6,766 bases of DNA from Phycisphaerae bacterium. Lineage in GTDB: Bacteria; Planctomycetota; Phycisphaerae; Phycisphaerales; SM1A02. The stretch spans positions 1 through 6,766 of the forward strand of contig NYSW01000020.1 in NCBI GenBank assembly GCA_002683195.1, written 5' to 3'. The position numbers and the translations under genes are program-made. Below, one piece after another: positions 6,010 through 6,766 of the stretch (position 1 is the stretch's first letter; each line of letters opens with the position of its first letter). Below the pieces are notes generated by a model. The model ran no database searches and was not told where the DNA came from. It was given only the letters and a program-made list of their open reading frames with translations.

Positions 6010-6766
6010 TCAGCGACGACGACGACGACTGACGAGGCCGAAGCCTCCGAGGGCCGCGATGCCGCCGACCCCCGGAACGACCGAGCCCTCGACCACGACG
6101 TTCATATACATCGTGTAAATCTCCTCGTAGCCCGCACTGTCGTTGCCCCAGACCCTCATCTGAATGTTGTAGGTGCCAAGCTCGTTGAAGTCATAGTCGA
6201 GACCGTTCCACAACCCGGGGACCGAAACCTGGGTTTCCGAATCCTCCTGCATGAAGCCGTAGGCCGTCGTCCAGACCTGCTGGTTGGCATAGGTCCCCGC
6301 TGTACCGGGGTAGCCAACGACTTCCGCTGCGATATCGGTGCTCAGGTAGCCCCAGCTGCCGCCGCTGGGTCCTTCGATCCGGAGCGCCATGAAAATATCG
6401 TTCGGGACGCTGCCGCCAGCACCCGTGATGCTCCACTTGAAACCCCATCGGCCGGAGCCCGGGAGGCCGCTGCCGGTCTGATCGGCACCAGCCTGCACAT
6501 AGAAGGTGTCGTAGCCGTTGTTGGTCACCGGCTCATTGGCACCGCCGTAGTAGGCCTGCGTGCTCAGACCGATGGTGAGGCTCTCGAAATCGTCATCGTT
6601 GAACCACCCCCGGTTGTCGTACATGAAGTCCGTGTTCGAGTTGCCGCTACCGGCGTCGAAACTGACTTCATCGCCAAGATAGTCGGTGAGGGTGCCGAAC
6701 GAATGACCGTCGCCCGCCATGGCGGACGAAGAAAAGCTGGTGGCTGCAACCGCGGCGATCAGAATT
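6010..6766 (-). CDS. Secreted protein with PEP-CTERM-like Arg-rich C-terminal anchor (start outside window)
   Basis: The function is not recognised. The minus-strand frame is open from the right edge; the 251 visible codons begin inside a signal peptide (ILIAAVAATSFSSSAMA, likely cleaved before GDGHSFG), so the Met at 6720 is internal and the true start lies off the window. The mature region, about 230 residues, is rich in Gly, Asn, Asp, Tyr and Trp, consistent with an extracellular beta-rich domain. The C-terminus, VPGVGGIAALGGFGLVSRRRRR, has the three parts of a PEP-CTERM-type sorting signal: a short Val-Pro motif, a hydrophobic helix and a basic cluster. However, it has VPG in place of VPEP. 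Such tails are processed by exosortase/archaeosortase-like enzymes or act as membrane anchors. It converges on the DUF1080 gene, 95 bp apart. Confidence 0.82.
   Translation of the reverse strand, partial: ILIAAVAATSFSSSAMAGDGHSFGTLTDYLGDEVSFDAGSGNSNTDFMYDNRGWFNDDDFESLTIGLSTQAYYGGANEPVTNNGYDTFYVQAGADQTGSGLPGSGRWGFKWSITGAGGSVPNDIFMALRIEGPSGGSWGYLSTDIAAEVVGYPGTAGTYANQQVWTTAYGFMQEDSETQVSVPGLWNGLDYDFNELGTYNIQMRVWGNDSAGYEEIYTMYMNVVVEGSVVPGVGGIAALGGFGLVSRRRRR

Noticed and set aside
6011..6029. CGA/GAC trinucleotide repeat
   Set aside because: It is explained by consecutive Arg codons in the basic C-terminal tail of the right-edge protein.

Overview
The window is GC-rich, densely coding DNA that looks like a Planctomycetota genome, most likely of the Phycisphaerae/Phycisphaerales type. 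This placement is inferred from family content, not from a marker gene. The signs are a DUF1080 (3-keto-disaccharide hydrolase type) lipoprotein, two further Sec-exported proteins of lineage-specific look, and an exported protein ending in a Val-Pro motif, a hydrophobic stretch and five arginines (a PEP-CTERM-like tail).

Layout: (1) 1-379, minus strand: 5' part of an unrecognised secreted protein that runs off the left edge. (2) 380-578: divergent control region with two near-identical inverted repeats resembling Fur (ferric uptake regulator) boxes, centred 48 bp apart, followed by a leader that can form two mutually exclusive hairpins. (3) 579-2624, plus strand: exported protein made of about twelve Kelch repeats, probably two six-bladed propellers. 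(4) 2660-2699: very strong terminator hairpin between convergent genes. (5) 2745-4313, minus strand: ALDH7/antiquitin-type aldehyde dehydrogenase with all catalytic residues. (6) 4314-4541: divergent promoter region. (7) 4542-5204, plus strand: subunit B of a 3-oxoacid CoA-transferase, with no subunit A next to it. (8) 5201-5914, plus strand: DUF1080 lipoprotein overlapping the previous gene by ATGA. (9) 5940-5983: terminator. (10) 6010-6766, minus strand: secreted protein with the Arg-rich C-terminal tail; its start lies past the right edge.

How they may work together: the Kelch protein and the left-edge secreted protein diverge from one operator region and are probably co-regulated, plausibly by iron through a Fur-family repressor. 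This pair is the best candidate here for something undescribed. The aldehyde dehydrogenase and the CoA-transferase subunit also diverge from a shared region and could both serve amino-acid catabolism (lysine semialdehyde oxidation, acetoacetate activation), but that link is inference. The DUF1080 lipoprotein is translationally coupled to the CoA-transferase subunit although its expected role, extracytoplasmic sugar chemistry, is different. No RNA genes, CRISPR arrays, insertion sequences or attachment sites were seen.
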